Both the position numbers and the translations under genes were made by a program. Shown here piece after piece: positions 26,223-38,523 of a stretch of 64,000 nt of DNA. The stretch's first letter is position 1, and each line of letters opens with the position of its first letter. This DNA is from Luscinia megarhynchos (Eukaryota > Chordata > Aves > Passeriformes > Turdidae). The stretch is taken from contig JAPFBE010000013.1 in the NCBI GenBank assembly GCA_034336665.1, forward strand, positions 21,307,056 to 21,371,055, read 5' to 3'. The notes under the pieces are model-generated. The model saw nothing but the letters and a program-made list of their open reading frames with translations. It was not told the origin of the DNA and made no database searches.

Positions 26223-26234
26223 AATTAGCTAATT
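26223..26234. promoter_or_regulatory. Perfect 12-bp homeodomain-type palindrome
   Basis: AATTAGCTAATT equals its own reverse complement and holds two inverted TAATT/AATTA cores. Paired homeodomain dimers are known to prefer inverted TAAT sites with short spacing, so this is a plausible dimer site. It is an inference from sequence alone. Confidence 0.35.
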
Positions 26235-26401
26235 TCACACACACAGAGAGTAAGCTGCTGTCTCGCTGCACAGCTTATTATAGACCAGCAGACAGATGGA
26301 CAGACAAACAGACGCAAAAAGCATCACGGCTCCTCCTAAATGCAAGATCGAGAATGCCTGGCACCCCCAGGAGTGCGAGTTTCATCCTCCTAAGTCTGAG
26401 G

Positions 26402-26445
26402 GAACAAAATAACAAAAAATATTAAAAAAAATAATAAAAAAATTA
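26402..26445. repeat. A-rich low-complexity tract
   Basis: AAAATAACAAAAAATATTAAAA-like sequence, almost entirely A and T. Confidence 0.7.
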
Positions 26446-26520
26446 GGAGACAGCCAAATATCCCATTTTCTACACAGATGGGTTCAATGATGAAGTGATA
26501 GAGACAAAGAAAAAACTGGC

Positions 26521-26592
26521 AGGCAGACAAGCAGCAGGCGCAGAGAGAGATAGACAGAGACAGATAAACAAAGCAACAGAGAAAGAGATGAA
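26521..26592. repeat. Degenerate GACA/GAGA purine-rich repeat
   Basis: Repeated AGACAGA and GAGAGA units, related to a shorter GACAGA run at about 26289-26313. It is a diverged simple repeat. Confidence 0.5.
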
Positions 26593-29500
26593 AGCATATT
26601 CATACACGTGAATTTGGGCTAAGCAATAGTAACTTCAGTCTACCAGCTAGGTAAGGAAAGAATGGCAGAGGCAAGAGTAAAACCATGAGTGACTTCACAG
26701 GCAAAGCCCTGACACTTTACAAAACTGTTTATGGTTTCTATTTACACTGAGCACACTAAACGTAGCAGTGCTGCTGGTGATGCTCAACTCCAACACAAAC
26801 TCCACAACAAACATAGGAATCTACACACCACTATGGAACTGTGCCTTCCTCTTCTTCCTCACCCTTTGTTTCCATCTAATTTAGATTCACCCCTATCCTA
26901 CTTCTAAATCTTGTTCTGCTGAACCCTTCTCTCTGCCAGGTGTTAAGATACAAACAACATCAGCATCGCTCATTGTGCCAAAGCCATGCTTATCCATCAC
27001 TGGGGAATCAGCTCCTCAACTGGGTCCTTTGCAGAACCCAGGTGGACACTTGCCAGTGATCTTCCTCTCTACCCAAATACCCATCTCTTCTCATCTTCTG
27101 CAACTCTGAAAAGAACTGCAACCCTGAACCAGAGTTAAAACTTACATTGACATCAGTAGGATACAAGGTTTAGAAGTGTCAAAATTTGCCTTTCAGCCCT
27201 ACTATCCTTTCTTCCACTTGTGTATTCTTCCACTGATGACATCATCAGGCAAAACACTGTAAGGTGGGAAACAATTAAAGCCAAGGAAGATGGTTTCCTT
27301 ATTGGGAATTTTTTTTGAAATGAACATATCTTAATTTCTTATGGTAACATATGTGTTTGCATTTTCTGCTCACTCCTCTCAGATCAAGAGAAGTTAAATG
27401 TGGCAATAATTACTGTATTATCCCCAGCCTTTTTTTTACCTAAAGGTTTCGAAGCATTTCACAAGCTGTTCTTGAAACTTCAAGGCATGCAGAAGGCTCT
27501 CCCATCACTTTAGTTCACTGCCAGGGAACAGAAGAGCAGAAATGAAGTACCCAGATCAGTATGAAAGTCTATAGCAGAAACAAAACATCCTCTTATTTAC
27601 ATTTTTCATATATTCTCTTCTTGCACATGTCATATCTAAGGTCATTAGAAATAGTACCTGAATTTTAAAAAAAGAAATCATTCCATATCTGAAAATTGTA
27701 CTCAGGATCCTTGATTTGTACTTATCTCACTCATGACCTTCTCCTAATGCTGCTTATCCAGAAGAACAATACAAACCCAGCACAGCTGCTGAGAAAACTA
27801 CCACAAATTCAGTCAAGCAAGTTTGGGATATATTGGGTGTACTCCAAACATCCAAATCAATTATGATGCATTCTCAGTAAACCCAGTGGTTCCAGAAAGC
27901 TTTGGAGCTTCTAAGCATGGGCATTATTACTGCTGTCTTACACACAAGTGGTGAGCTTGGTGCACCTTGCCCGAATTCTGCCCAGCTCGGTTTTCCTGTG
28001 CACACACAGCAGATCTGATTACACTGCAGAGCAGGAACCATGGCATATGGCCCCTTCTGCCACAAGGAGCGGGTTCCTGACCTGCTGAGGCAGAAAATAA
28101 GGAAGCAAATTGAACACCACTCCATTTGCTCAGCTTACTGTGCTTCTTTTGTTAAGGTTAAATGTACAGGCGTTCAGAAAAAGGATACAGAAAAGTAAAA
28201 GTGTTATAAAATAAACAAAGAGCAATAAAGATTTGAAGCTTTACAGTTTTATGCATATGACAAAGTAGGCTTTTTCCTGCATATTTCCTTAAAAATAGAG
28301 TATAGACCATTAAAGTCTCTCTCAAATCATGCAGAATTACTTCCTCTGAGAGGAAGGAAGATTCTGACAGGGCAAGGTGCCTCGACAGTTCTGGTTAAGA
28401 GAGGTTCACCTAGAAGTTCAGTCATTTGCTCAGGCCTGTCAGAAAGTCTGGAGAAACCCATGGCCTGTCATTCTTCCATATTCCAAACTCTTCGCTGTGT
28501 TCCCACCTCACTCATCTTTATGCAAATTGAAACTTTGGAAAACAGGACAGCCAAGCAGAATTTCCCCCTGAACACATCAGCCATCCCCAGCAAATACTAA
28601 GGAAGAGCCATACAAACATGTGAGTTCAATATAATGGTTAAGAAGTAAGTATCCTCTAGATTTGCTGACTTAATGCCTACATAGTTTTTGACTCTTTAAC
28701 CCATCTTTGCCCCAGACCCATATAGATGCATAAGGGTTCATGGCACCCAGAAGGAAAAATGGTATGTCCTATAAAACGCTGCTTTGGCATTTTTGAAGAC
28801 TGTGTACATCCTAAAACCAAATCCAGAAACTAATTTATTAAAGCAAATGTATAACACTAAATGCATAAGGTGCTTAATGATAGAAAAAAGCTGTCAGTTT
28901 TTATTACTGCAACAGCATGTAGAGGCAACTGCGCAGTAGAGAAACTTTGTAGAACATCCCTGTGTCTAAATTTTGCATGTAAAGTGGACACAAGTATCCT
29001 AGACTACAACGACCCAAGTACAATTGACTCTAGGATCTCTCAAAGGACCAGTGCTTATCAACAGAATAAATCTGAGAGACCATCCAACCTAAAAGATAGG
29101 TAACATATGTGTGAAAGGGGAATAGGGGAAAGACTCTACTAAGGGATGTAGAGGGGGGAAAGATATTTACTGTGTTTCCTGTACGAAGAAATGTGACTTG
29201 CCTTTCTCAGGTGGAAATTATCCCACCAAAACTGGTCTCCATCTACTCTATTCATCTACTTTGTGAACCTTACTGTGCTCTTATCTGCCAAAAGTTCCAC
29301 CAGGCTGAGACACTATGAGAGTACTTAAGAAGTGTGCTTGGTGTCCTGACCAGCCTCGAGACCCAAAGCCCTCTGTGTCCTTTCGGACATTAATAAGACA
29401 AGGTTTTACTGACTCCATCCTGGCTCTTATAAGCTTATTTGGGATTATTGAAATTGGAAATTGCATATGAAAAAGCTGGTTCATGCTGGTTCATGTTTTT

Positions 29501-30490
29501 AGGAGGGACGTTCATCCAATTTGCCCTTCAACCCTTGAAATGTGAGACATGCCTGGGGAGTGTTCTTTGTTGCAGTCTCACATATATATCCAGTGATGAT
29601 GAGTCCCTACGTCTCTGGCAAAGGCAAAACCTTATTGTGCATTTCAGCTTTTTCTCCTTTGTAAACATACTATACTAGATGAATTTGGCTCTCAAGGAAG
29701 AAAGTATTAATTGTGCTGGCCAATAAAACTTTCTGTTGCTGTCCTTCCAATCTGGTCTTCTAAGCATCAACAGACATTAAAACTGGCTCTTGGGAAGCGA
29801 AAAAATAGCAGAGAGCAGTACAAACCCAAAACTTGTTTGCAAGTTTTCAAGAACTGAGATCTCAAGATCTTGAGAATCTCATACTCAAGTAACAAAAAGT
29901 TAAATGCAGCTATTCCTTGAACAGTTTTCAGATTGAATATACAAGCAATTCAGTTCTTCCCACTGCTCATTCTCTGAGAGATGCCTCAGCAGCAACACAC
30001 CTGTGCTCTGCCCAGATCCAGAACTTGTGGGCTCCCATAGGCTGTGTCCCCACGGACAAGTTTAAGCAGATAACAATCCTATTTAAATTCCTGTGCCCAA
30101 AGAACCCTTAGGGGCTGTTTTCTTCTCTCCACATTGCAGTTTGCAGACGTTAACAGGTGCTGCACACAGAGCAGACACACACACAAGAAGTTCAGAACAA
30201 CGTAACTATCTGAAGGCACGTTTGTCTTTATATGTGACAGGGAGCTCCTGTCTTGTCTTGATGACTATTTAATGGATCAAGCAACACCACTATGTATTTC
30301 AGCCAGATACAACTTTGCCCTTTGATTATTACCATACAAAAAGAGGTGACAGACTGATCCAGTTTTGCACATACACTCCTTGGACAAAGCTAACACTGGA
30401 ACTCATCAGGCTATGTCCTGCTAAGATAAATCCAACCACAGGAAAATAAAAAACCTGAAGTTACTTTTAACTAAATTAAGAGAATAATTA

Positions 30491-30537
30491 TTAAAAAAAA
30501 AACCCCAAATAACAAAAAACAACAAAAACACCAAAAA
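30491..30537. repeat. A/C-rich low-complexity tract
   Basis: Adenine runs with CCCC and single C interruptions. Confidence 0.75.
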
Positions 30538-31206
30538 TGTTTTTCTCTTAAAAAATTCTGCTGTTAAAGACTTTGTTGACATATTGGTATACTAAATGTA
30601 TTTGGCCTCAATATCCAGTTACTGTAGAGTCTTTGTATCTCATTTAGGAAGTAGAAATAAGACTTTTATGGCAAAGAAATCACATATGCTACAATACCAC
30701 AATGGTGTTATTAAAAAAAGAAAAAAAGAAGGCTAATAGTCTTTAACATAGCCAAAAATCATCTGAGCTTCCTTTGTCCATGGAACATGGTTTTTACTTT
30801 CCCAACTCCCATCTGCATGTACAATACACTGAGGAAGGAAGAAAGGCCTCACTTCCTTCTTCTCTCTGTGCCTCGATTGTTTCTGATTAAAAAATGGAAA
30901 TAATAATGTTGATTCAGATACTGAAATTAGGCAAAACTAAATTAGCTACTTTCATTAAACACTGTAAGATATTTGAGTAAGTTTCTTCAGAAATGCAAAG
31001 TGCTGTTTATCCGTATCAGCAGCTATCTATGCCTAAACTGTCCTAGAACCTTTTGTGAGCATTCTCTATTCCTGCTGAACTCAGCTGATAACTGTTTTTT
31101 GTTCTGAAGGACATGTGTAACTCCTTTATCTAAAAAATCCTGGGAAAAGATTTAGACAGAACTGGCGACTCACATTTTTGGTTAATGAGAACAAAGCAAA
31201 CCAAAG

Positions 31207-31223
31207 CAACAACAACAACAACA
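31207..31223. repeat. (CAA)n microsatellite
   Basis: About six consecutive CAA units. Confidence 0.8.
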
Positions 31224-32540
31224 AGAAATCACACAGAGTCTCAGGATTAAACATTTGCAGATAAGAAAAAAAGGCATCATTTTGGATGCTAAATTCTTTG
31301 CTGCCTTTGCCTGAGTATTATGAGAATAATCACCAAGACCTTGTAAAAGCAAGCCTTTTCATCAACTCCATAAGCTGAGATTTCAAGGAGAGATCTGGGA
31401 AGAATCTTATTAATACACCTATGTATGCTGCCACAAGGGAGACAGTATCTAACACAGCAGAAAGGAGGTCAAATGCAGCAGCACTGTCCTAAAGAAAACT
31501 GTCTCCTGGTCACAAATCACTTGTGGAGTGCCATGCATCATCTTTACAGCTTCAGACATTTGCCAGCTGCAACCAGTAAGAACAAATACAAAGCTTAATT
31601 CAGTTCTTGGTTCAAGGTTGGATCTTCTAACTTTCATGGAATTGGTCCACTTTTATAAAAATGCAACATAGGGCAAAATACAACCCATAAACATTTTAAC
31701 AGATACACAGACATTCAGAAATTTCTTGTGGAACCTCTTATCCCAAAAGCACAGTCCTCTGAGGGTGATTATTGTATGATGTTTATTCCAGCTCATTGCT
31801 CGTAAGGAAAACGGAAAGGGCTGTGGCCTCATCCCACCCCTCTCTGGTCCTTCTCATACAGAACCCTGCTGCTAAAATTTTCTCCCTCTCTTGCCAGTGG
31901 GACTAAGTTAGCCCCTCTTTTTGCATGAAGATCAGACTTTTTGTCCTCATTTTCTTTGAACAGCTCTGCCCCCTGCCTGCATCTCAGCTTTTATTTCTTC
32001 TAGTTGCTCACATTCTTCACAAACCTCCTTCCTAAATACTCCATTTGTATCCTTCTATCACACTGAAGCCAATGTTCCATAGTAACATAACTCCAGATTC
32101 TAATAACTCTTTAAAATAGACTACAGTCTATTAAACCATGTTTCTGCACAACCAGACTTCACCAAGAAACTCCAGAAAAGTTCAGTTTTGCTCACTTCCT
32201 TTTTGTTTTCAACCTTTTTCTACCTGCAAAAGATATGAAATTAAATAAATCCTGGTAGCAGAATAAGTTATCACAGGGATAGATATGAATGTGATCTAGA
32301 CAAGAGGGTTCTCACTCCAGCATAGAGACAGTTTTAACTGAGATAGCTCAATTATTAATAGGAGTTTGGTCAAGATGACCTAGGGCTGAATGCTGTGAAA
32401 TTAAATGGCTCAAAACACATACTAAACTCACCTGAGATCCAACAAAATGCAGCCTTCGTGAGCAGGGAAGAACAGTTCTACTGTCATTCAAACCAGCTCA
32501 GTAAACACTAGCTCTTAACCTCCATGAGCTAAAAACTTTT

Positions 32541-32583
32541 CCCAAAAAAACCAAACCAAAACAAAACCCAACCAACACCCAAA
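32541..32583. repeat. A/C-rich low-complexity tract
   Basis: CCCAAAAAAACCAAACC-like sequence of the same class as elsewhere in the window. Confidence 0.75.
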
Positions 32584-32799
32584 TCCCAAGAGTTTAGGTG
32601 TCAGTTCTAGTCTGACATGCCAGAGAAAGACCACAAGTATTCAAAAACTTCATAGGGAGGCTAAAGGAAAGCCATTAGAGTAAAGAAAGGAGTTGCAATG
32701 CACTTCAGGGTGCTAACAAGGCACAAACTCAAGAGTGAAGGATAAAGCTTGCTAGTACAGCTATAATTAACAACCTCCTATCTGCTTTCAGAAACTCGA

Positions 32800-32945
32800 T
32801 AAACGTCATTTTCTCTGTCCTGAAGACAGGTAACTGAGACACTGGGACATGAAGTGACTGGTTGAAAATAACACAGAAAACTAGAAACAAACTGTGAATC
32901 CTACTTCCCTAATGCACAGCTTATCCTCACCAATACCTTGCATAC
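32800..32945 (-). mobile_element. MIR SINE fragment, minus orientation
   Basis: Plus-strand reading gives the reverse complement of MIR in order. GACAGGTAACTGAGACACTG stands for the family's cagatgaggaaactgaggca. It is followed by GGACATGAAGTGACT and AATAACACAG (family: aggtcacacag). Then come GAATCCTACTTCCCTAATGC and CTTATCCTC. This is one of the better MIR matches in the window. Confidence 0.7.
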
Positions 32946-35108
32946 AGCAGTATCTGCACTGCAATCTGATTAGAACTTCTGATACAGCACTATGACTTTG
33001 TGCTGACAAAAATATTTGAGATCCCTGTAAACACATTGGGAATAAAAAAAAAGAAGTTTCTTCACCAAAGTATTAAGAATGGCTTGGAATGGGATCTAGT
33101 CCCCTATAAAAAGGGATCCAGAGACTACCAGAAAGAGCAAATTAGAATTCAAGAATACAGAAATGCCCAGCACTAGGGAAAAATCACGGAGCTTTCTCTT
33201 GTCCGATACAAAGTTGTGCATAGCTGACTGTACTGCAAAAGCACGACTGGCTTTTAATCTCATTCAGGAGCAGCTGCTTTCACAGCAGTGAAATGTTTCA
33301 GGATGAGCCTGACTGACTTGGTGGATAAATGATTTGAGGTTGGTATAGCTCAGAAGGAACCGGCTCATTTAGGGTTTGTCACCATATTAAAAACACTTTT
33401 TTCTATCCACTTGGAAAAAGCTTTGAAGTTTTCAAAACTTGGCCACGGCTTGGAGAGGAAAATAAACGCAGCATTTTCATGAAATGCTGGAAATTGCAAA
33501 ACAGGGTTTGGACTTCAAATGGTCTGCCAGGACAGGCTGGGCCTTCTCTGGGAACTCATGTTGCCTCTCATCACTTGCATTAGTTTAGCACCGGCAAAAG
33601 GTGCCAGATTGGTAGCCCCAGGCTCTGTACTCTCTATTTATCCCCAGAGCAGGCACAGCAGGATAGCAGGCTATCACAGAGATGCCAAGCCCTGCTACAA
33701 TTCCTCCCAAGCAGGGACCTGGTGAGAGGAGGGTGATGAGGTCTCAGTGCTGTGACTGCCCACATGGGGCCAGTACCCTGCACCACGTTTCAGAAGGATG
33801 GGATCCCAAACTGCAGGGCCTGTGAAAGGGAAATAAAGCAGCATCAGTCTACAAGTATCCTCCGAGACACTGAGATAGAAGGACCAGGGATTCTTTCCTT
33901 TGCATTACATTCTAGATGTCTCAAAATGAATGAATACTTGAGAGAGCGATGAGGCCAGAGAGAGTCAATGTACTGAGTACAAATGAGATTTATACGTGGC
34001 TTGAGTCACTCCAGACAATTAGCTACCCACCAGGCTGTTTGGTTTATTGTCCCTACTGGATAAAGATTTAATAAGCAGTCACCTAGATGGGAAACATGAG
34101 ACTTGCAGAAAGGAAACTTTTCATTACTCTACATGGAAAACTTGAGCCCAGTCCTGCAACAGCTCTGCACAGCTGATTCCCACTGGTGTGTCAAAGGCTG
34201 CAAGATGAAGCTCTTTTTCATGACACAGGTGGAAAATATGGGAAACACAGGACCATCTTTTATTGAATAATTACTATGTCAGAAATCTTTCACACATTCC
34301 AAATATTCTATGGAAATTAATACAGCTCTTTTTTTTCCAGTTTTTTCTCTCCAGTACTCAATCTTACCAGGACTCAGATGTTTTTTCATAGCATAAAAGT
34401 GCAAAATGCTGGATTTTAAAAACTTATCTACTGGGGAAATATGCTGTGTAGGGAACATATTAAACAATTCAGTCTATGTTTGGAAAAGAAATACAGATTC
34501 ATCACAACGAGGAAGGATGTTCAAGAGTATCCTGAAAAAACAGCCGGTATTCAAGCCAAAGGACAGGATGAAGTGGGCACAACAGTATAAAGCTGACAAG
34601 CAGATTTAACTGACAGTGACAGAATTGGAAGCTGCCAAAGCCTAAGCTACACTAGGGCTTCTTCAGATACTACATACACTAAAATTGAAACTAAAAGCAT
34701 CAATGACAACATTTGATGAAACCCCTTCAGATGGGAAAAATCCTAGAAGCAGCCACAGCAAAACAGAAAATATAAACTTTGGGAAATCATAGGAAAAGGA
34801 ACACCCATCAAATATAAGACTGGGGGGGAAAAAGGCTGAATTACAGATTGAACATTTCATGACCTCTCAGCAGTCATGTCTGGTATCCAAGGCTTTAATA
34901 CCCTTCATTAGAAGACTTCTTTTGCTGTTACTACCGCTCGTTGCAAGACAGCTCAAAGCCATTCATTTGGCACAATTTTTGTCAGGCAGTGTCCCAGAAG
35001 GTGTGGCCCAGTCTCCTGAGAATAGCATTTGTTAGTTTTAGAGAACCAGCAGAGGGAGCACATCAGCAATTAAACATGGCTTTCTTGTGTTTGTGCCTAA
35101 ACAATGAA

Positions 35109-35149
35109 ATTTTTTGGTTTGGTTTTTTTGTTGTTGTTTTGTTTTTATT
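35109..35149. repeat. T/G-rich low-complexity tract
   Basis: T runs interrupted by GG and by GTTGTTG units. Confidence 0.75.
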
Positions 35150-37253
35150 CTCAGCATTCCTCTGTCACTTATGCCTGTGACTCACTTAGCTCTCAGATTG
35201 CTGGGAGCTTAGGAGCCCGAGCCATGGAGAACAGCAGGCTCCACATCCAACCCACATAAAACAACTGTGGACACAAGCTTTTACCTAGTTGTCTTTCTTC
35301 ACTTTCTACCCATGTCAACCTCCATCTTACACATTCCTGACATCCTGCCCATGAAATCTTGTACTGCCACATGACGACTACTTTCACATTCCTGCAAAGT
35401 GACTCCTAACTTTCTAGTCGGAAAGAAAGGCATGTGGATCTCTAGGGAGGAAACAGAAATCAATAATTAACTTTCAGTCAGCTGAAAGAACAACTCTGAA
35501 GTCCGTAAAATAACTTTCCCAGTCCTACTTTTGTATCCTCAAGGGATTCATCACACACCTATTGATGATCTTAGAAGTAAGATATCAGAAAGCATGTCTT
35601 TTAGTTAAGAAGGGGGAAAAAAGGGAAAATCAGTAATTCTCATGCTATATTTACCTCCCAATCAAATGATATACTATACTTGCTTGCATTTTTAGTTCTA
35701 CCATAACCACAAGATAAATTGACTCTGAAAGTGTAACATTAAGAGGTGATCTATGGGTGTAACTTACAGAATGGCACCATGTCTGCCCTACAAAGGATTT
35801 CCCACAGATGCTCTGCAGTGGGTTGGAAGCCCTGCCTATTCAGGTTTCCTTTTTTACTTTGCTTTAGTTACCAGCTGGTTTTAATTCAGACTTTTGCAAC
35901 CACTGGTTTGATAGTAGCTCAAAGATTCTGGAAGACCCTACAGGTTCTGGTGCACCTTTGGTACTGTCACTTACACTTCTGCAAACTGGACATAGAACGT
36001 TGCCTAGTGATCTGTGTCCACCCACTGCAGAAAAACACAAGGAAAGAACTACGACATGAGGTATTGAAGAAAGAAGTCCTTCAGAGGCTGCCAGTGTTTG
36101 ATTAGGGAGGACTAGTTTGTGTTAGAGTCCCTATCTGCCATCAAAGATCCTGAAGAGCTGTACCTGAGAACAGCAAGTACAGCACAAACTGCAAATCCGC
36201 TCTCCATGGGGCTGGCAGGGCAGGTTGGCACCAATGGGATGAGGCCATTGGCATGAAAGGATTTCAGCCTTTGTTCTGGAATAGTCCATGGCCTTTCCTC
36301 CCATAGTGCCACTTAATGCCCACTCAAGCCAGCAGCTCACTTCTCTGAGAGGTGAACATCTGCTCCCTCTTAACAGCCTGGGACCCTCCACACTCGTTTC
36401 ACCACAGCCAACAGCCAGCTGTCAGAAGAATAGTAGTTTGTTTTTTTTTTTTAAAGTCAGCTTTATCCCATTAGCCCAATTCCCCATTCCTGTATTCTAT
36501 CTCCTTCAAGATACAGTCTTCCCTGCACATGGTAAAACCTGAACTTTATTCTTCTTGCCAACTTCAGGGATGTGTAGCAAGCTGTCCCACAGCACCAGCA
36601 GCTCTGGAAGAGGAGGTGGCACATGGCCCTGTGCCTCTGGTGACCATTTTACAAGACTCATCTGCAAACACAACTCCCGCCAGCGCTGGGCAGTCAAAAT
36701 GCCGTCATAGCACATGATGGTGCTGGAGGATTAAGTACAAAAATGTAAGAAAACATGAGACATAAGCAGTAGTCATTCTGAAATGCTCCTATTAGAAGAG
36801 AATTGGATCCATGATGTTAGAACTACATATTAACTCTTATAATAAATACTTAACCAAGAATATAGTCAACACTATCAAAGGAAAAACCACCTGGACAAAA
36901 GCATTTGCCTTTATTTGCTCCTCACTGGAAGTTTAATACATCTGTGAAAATCTCTTCAAGTTAAAACAGTACAGATATTACCAAAGTATTTCAAAATTTG
37001 GTGTATGGTCACACACTACTTTTCACCAAGAGAAAACTGGCATAGATAGATTATTAAAAAGCCAAGTTATTTTTCACAGTTGATACTGTTTGTTTACTTT
37101 CTAAAATTTTCTTGGACCAAATTAACAAGAACAGTAAAGGCCGTTTCACAGTGATTTGCCATCATTTTCCCTCTGCACCACAGTGTGAATGTCAGACCCT
37201 TCAGCGGGAACAAGTTATTCTTTAACAGTAACTATTTCCAGGGCATTGTTTCA

Positions 37254-37290
37254 TTAAAAAAAAAACAAAACACAAGAACAAAAAAAAACT
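37254..37290. repeat. A-rich tract
   Basis: Adenine runs broken by single C or ACAC. Confidence 0.75.
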
Positions 37291-37967
37291 TTCATAAAAT
37301 ATTTGGATTTTCTAAAAGTTTTGTTTGAAGTAACTTGAAGTTAAATTTCAATCTTTAAATTTCCATTAACATTTATGAATCTCTTTCAGCAGAAGCTCTT
37401 TACTATACAGATCACAGTTTAAAGAAGTCCTATAAAAACAGACTAGAGAAAAAACCAATTGAAATCTATAAGGCCACAGCATGCCATCAATTTCTAAACA
37501 GAACTTCTATTCAAATTATTCTGCTTAAAACCTCATATGGTCTGCAAAAATGAGCAAGGTTTTCTTGAAACTATTTAAATAACAATTTATCTAAGACTGT
37601 AATCTCTCTTGTATGGGATTTGTAAGCCATCCCACAGAATCCTCTAGCAGGGGACACTATTCCCTATTTACATCAAAGTTTTATATAAATAACATTTCTA
37701 TTTTTTTAATATTCTGCAGCTGTTTTCCCTTATGAATAAGCTGGGCCTATGAAGAAAATGTGAAAATAGGAAAACTGTGAGTAATATTTATAATAATGAT
37801 CTATTCAACTCAGGAAATTGCTACAACTATCTTTGTCAAAATAAACAAGATAGATTTTTTTCCTCCTTTAAGAGAAAAGGAAAATCCTCCACTATTAAAA
37901 ATAATTCGACTTGGTATTTGTTTGGTATTTGGATTTAACTGTCTTATATCCCGTTTTTGGTCCTGTT

Positions 37968-38048
37968 AAAAACAACCAAAAAAACAAAACACAAACAACA
38001 AAACAACAAAACCCCGCACAAAAACATACACACGAAAACCCCAACAGC
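37968..38048. repeat. A/C-rich low-complexity tract
   Basis: About 80 bp of A runs with C interruptions, lying about 160 bp before the CpG cluster at 38204. Confidence 0.75.
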
Positions 38049-38203
38049 ATTGCTTCTCATCTCCCAGGAGTGAGAACGGCACATACACCATTCAGCCCAA
38101 AATTGCTCTAGCTACAGGGCATGGCAAGGCATGAAATAACTGCTCCAGAGCACTTCCTCCTGTGGGTGTGTTAGATAACTGTCTGCTCCACACTAAAATG
38201 AAG

Positions 38204-38340
38204 CACGCCGTGCCCGAAGAGCAGAGCCAGCCCTGCCCCGCGCAGCTGCCCAGGCTGCGGGCAGGCACCGCAGCGCCCCGCGCCAGCAGAGCCGGCCAGG
38301 CTGCCCTGGCAACAGGTCTGCCATTCCCGAGCGCCAGCTA
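38204..38340. promoter_or_regulatory. Small CpG cluster, candidate promoter or enhancer core
   Basis: About 135 bp carries 13 CpG dinucleotides by hand count and is strongly GC-rich, while the DNA around it is AT-rich and nearly free of CpG. It contains the X-box-like palindrome at 38300-38313. Vertebrate CpG clusters usually mark unmethylated promoters or regulatory elements. At this length it is below normal CpG-island cut-offs. It lies about 2-4 kb from the promoter-like zone at 40.1-42.1 kb. An alternative is a GC-rich insertion that has not yet lost its CpGs. Confidence 0.4.
38300..38313. promoter_or_regulatory. RFX X-box-like palindrome
   Basis: GCTGCCCTGGCAAC matches 12 of 14 bases of the symmetric RFX X-box GTTGCCATGGCAAC, with an intact right half-site GGCAAC. 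RFX factors bind such boxes at ciliary and neural gene promoters. Its position inside the CpG cluster raises its plausibility. Binding is inferred. Confidence 0.35.
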
Positions 38341-38439
38341 CATCACCATATGCTAGATTTAAGTTTACTTAAGCATACTTTACCCTTTGCTGCTGCATCC
38401 AGATTGCAAACGGACTTTGTGCTATTGAAAGAGCTAAGA

Positions 38440-38523
38440 TTTGTTTTGTTTTGTGGGGCTTTTTGTTTGGTTTTCTTTTTTGTTTGTTTGTTGTTTGGTT
38501 ATTTTTTGTGGGGTTTTTTTTTA
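38440..38523. repeat. T/G-rich low-complexity tract
   Basis: TTTTGTTTTG and TTTGTTTGTTTG units with a GGGG cluster at its 3' part. It lies about 100 bp after the CpG cluster, mirroring the A/C-rich tract on the other side. Confidence 0.75.

Larger units (their letters stand above)
25850..26300. promoter_or_regulatory. Candidate conserved non-coding element
   Basis: AT-rich but complex sequence dense in homeodomain-type cores (TAAT/ATTA). Examples are a GATTGATGCAATCA stretch near 25919, a TTAACATTAATTAC stretch near 26071 and the palindrome at 26223-26234. It does not resemble transposon fossils or simple repeats. The texture resembles developmental enhancers in gene deserts. This is an inference from motif density only; conservation could not be tested. 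Confidence 0.3.
26600..32799. other. Non-coding stretch, no gene seen
   Basis: More than 6 kb without a recognisable exon, RNA gene or transposon family. It contains a GCTGGTTCAT unit duplicated in tandem at 29473-29495. There are A/C-rich tracts at 30491-30537 and 32541-32583, and a (CAA)n run at 31207-31223. A pyrimidine-rich segment at about 31840-32060 has the feel of an old repeat but was not identifiable. Confidence 0.55.
32946..38203. other. Non-coding stretch, no gene seen
   Basis: No exon or named transposon recognised. It has a T/G-rich tract at 35109-35149 and A/C-rich tracts at 37254-37290 and 37968-38048. An open frame of about 119 codons at 35746-36105 shows no domain I know. 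Confidence 0.55.

Noticed and set aside
29473..29495. Tandem duplication of a 10-bp GCTGGTTCAT unit
   Set aside because: Two copies only; ordinary replication slippage.
31840..32060. Pyrimidine-rich stretch that felt like an ancient repeat
   Set aside because: I could not recall a family whose word order fits.
35746..36105. Open frame of 119 codons
   Set aside because: No domain, no splice context and no codon pattern to set it apart from chance.
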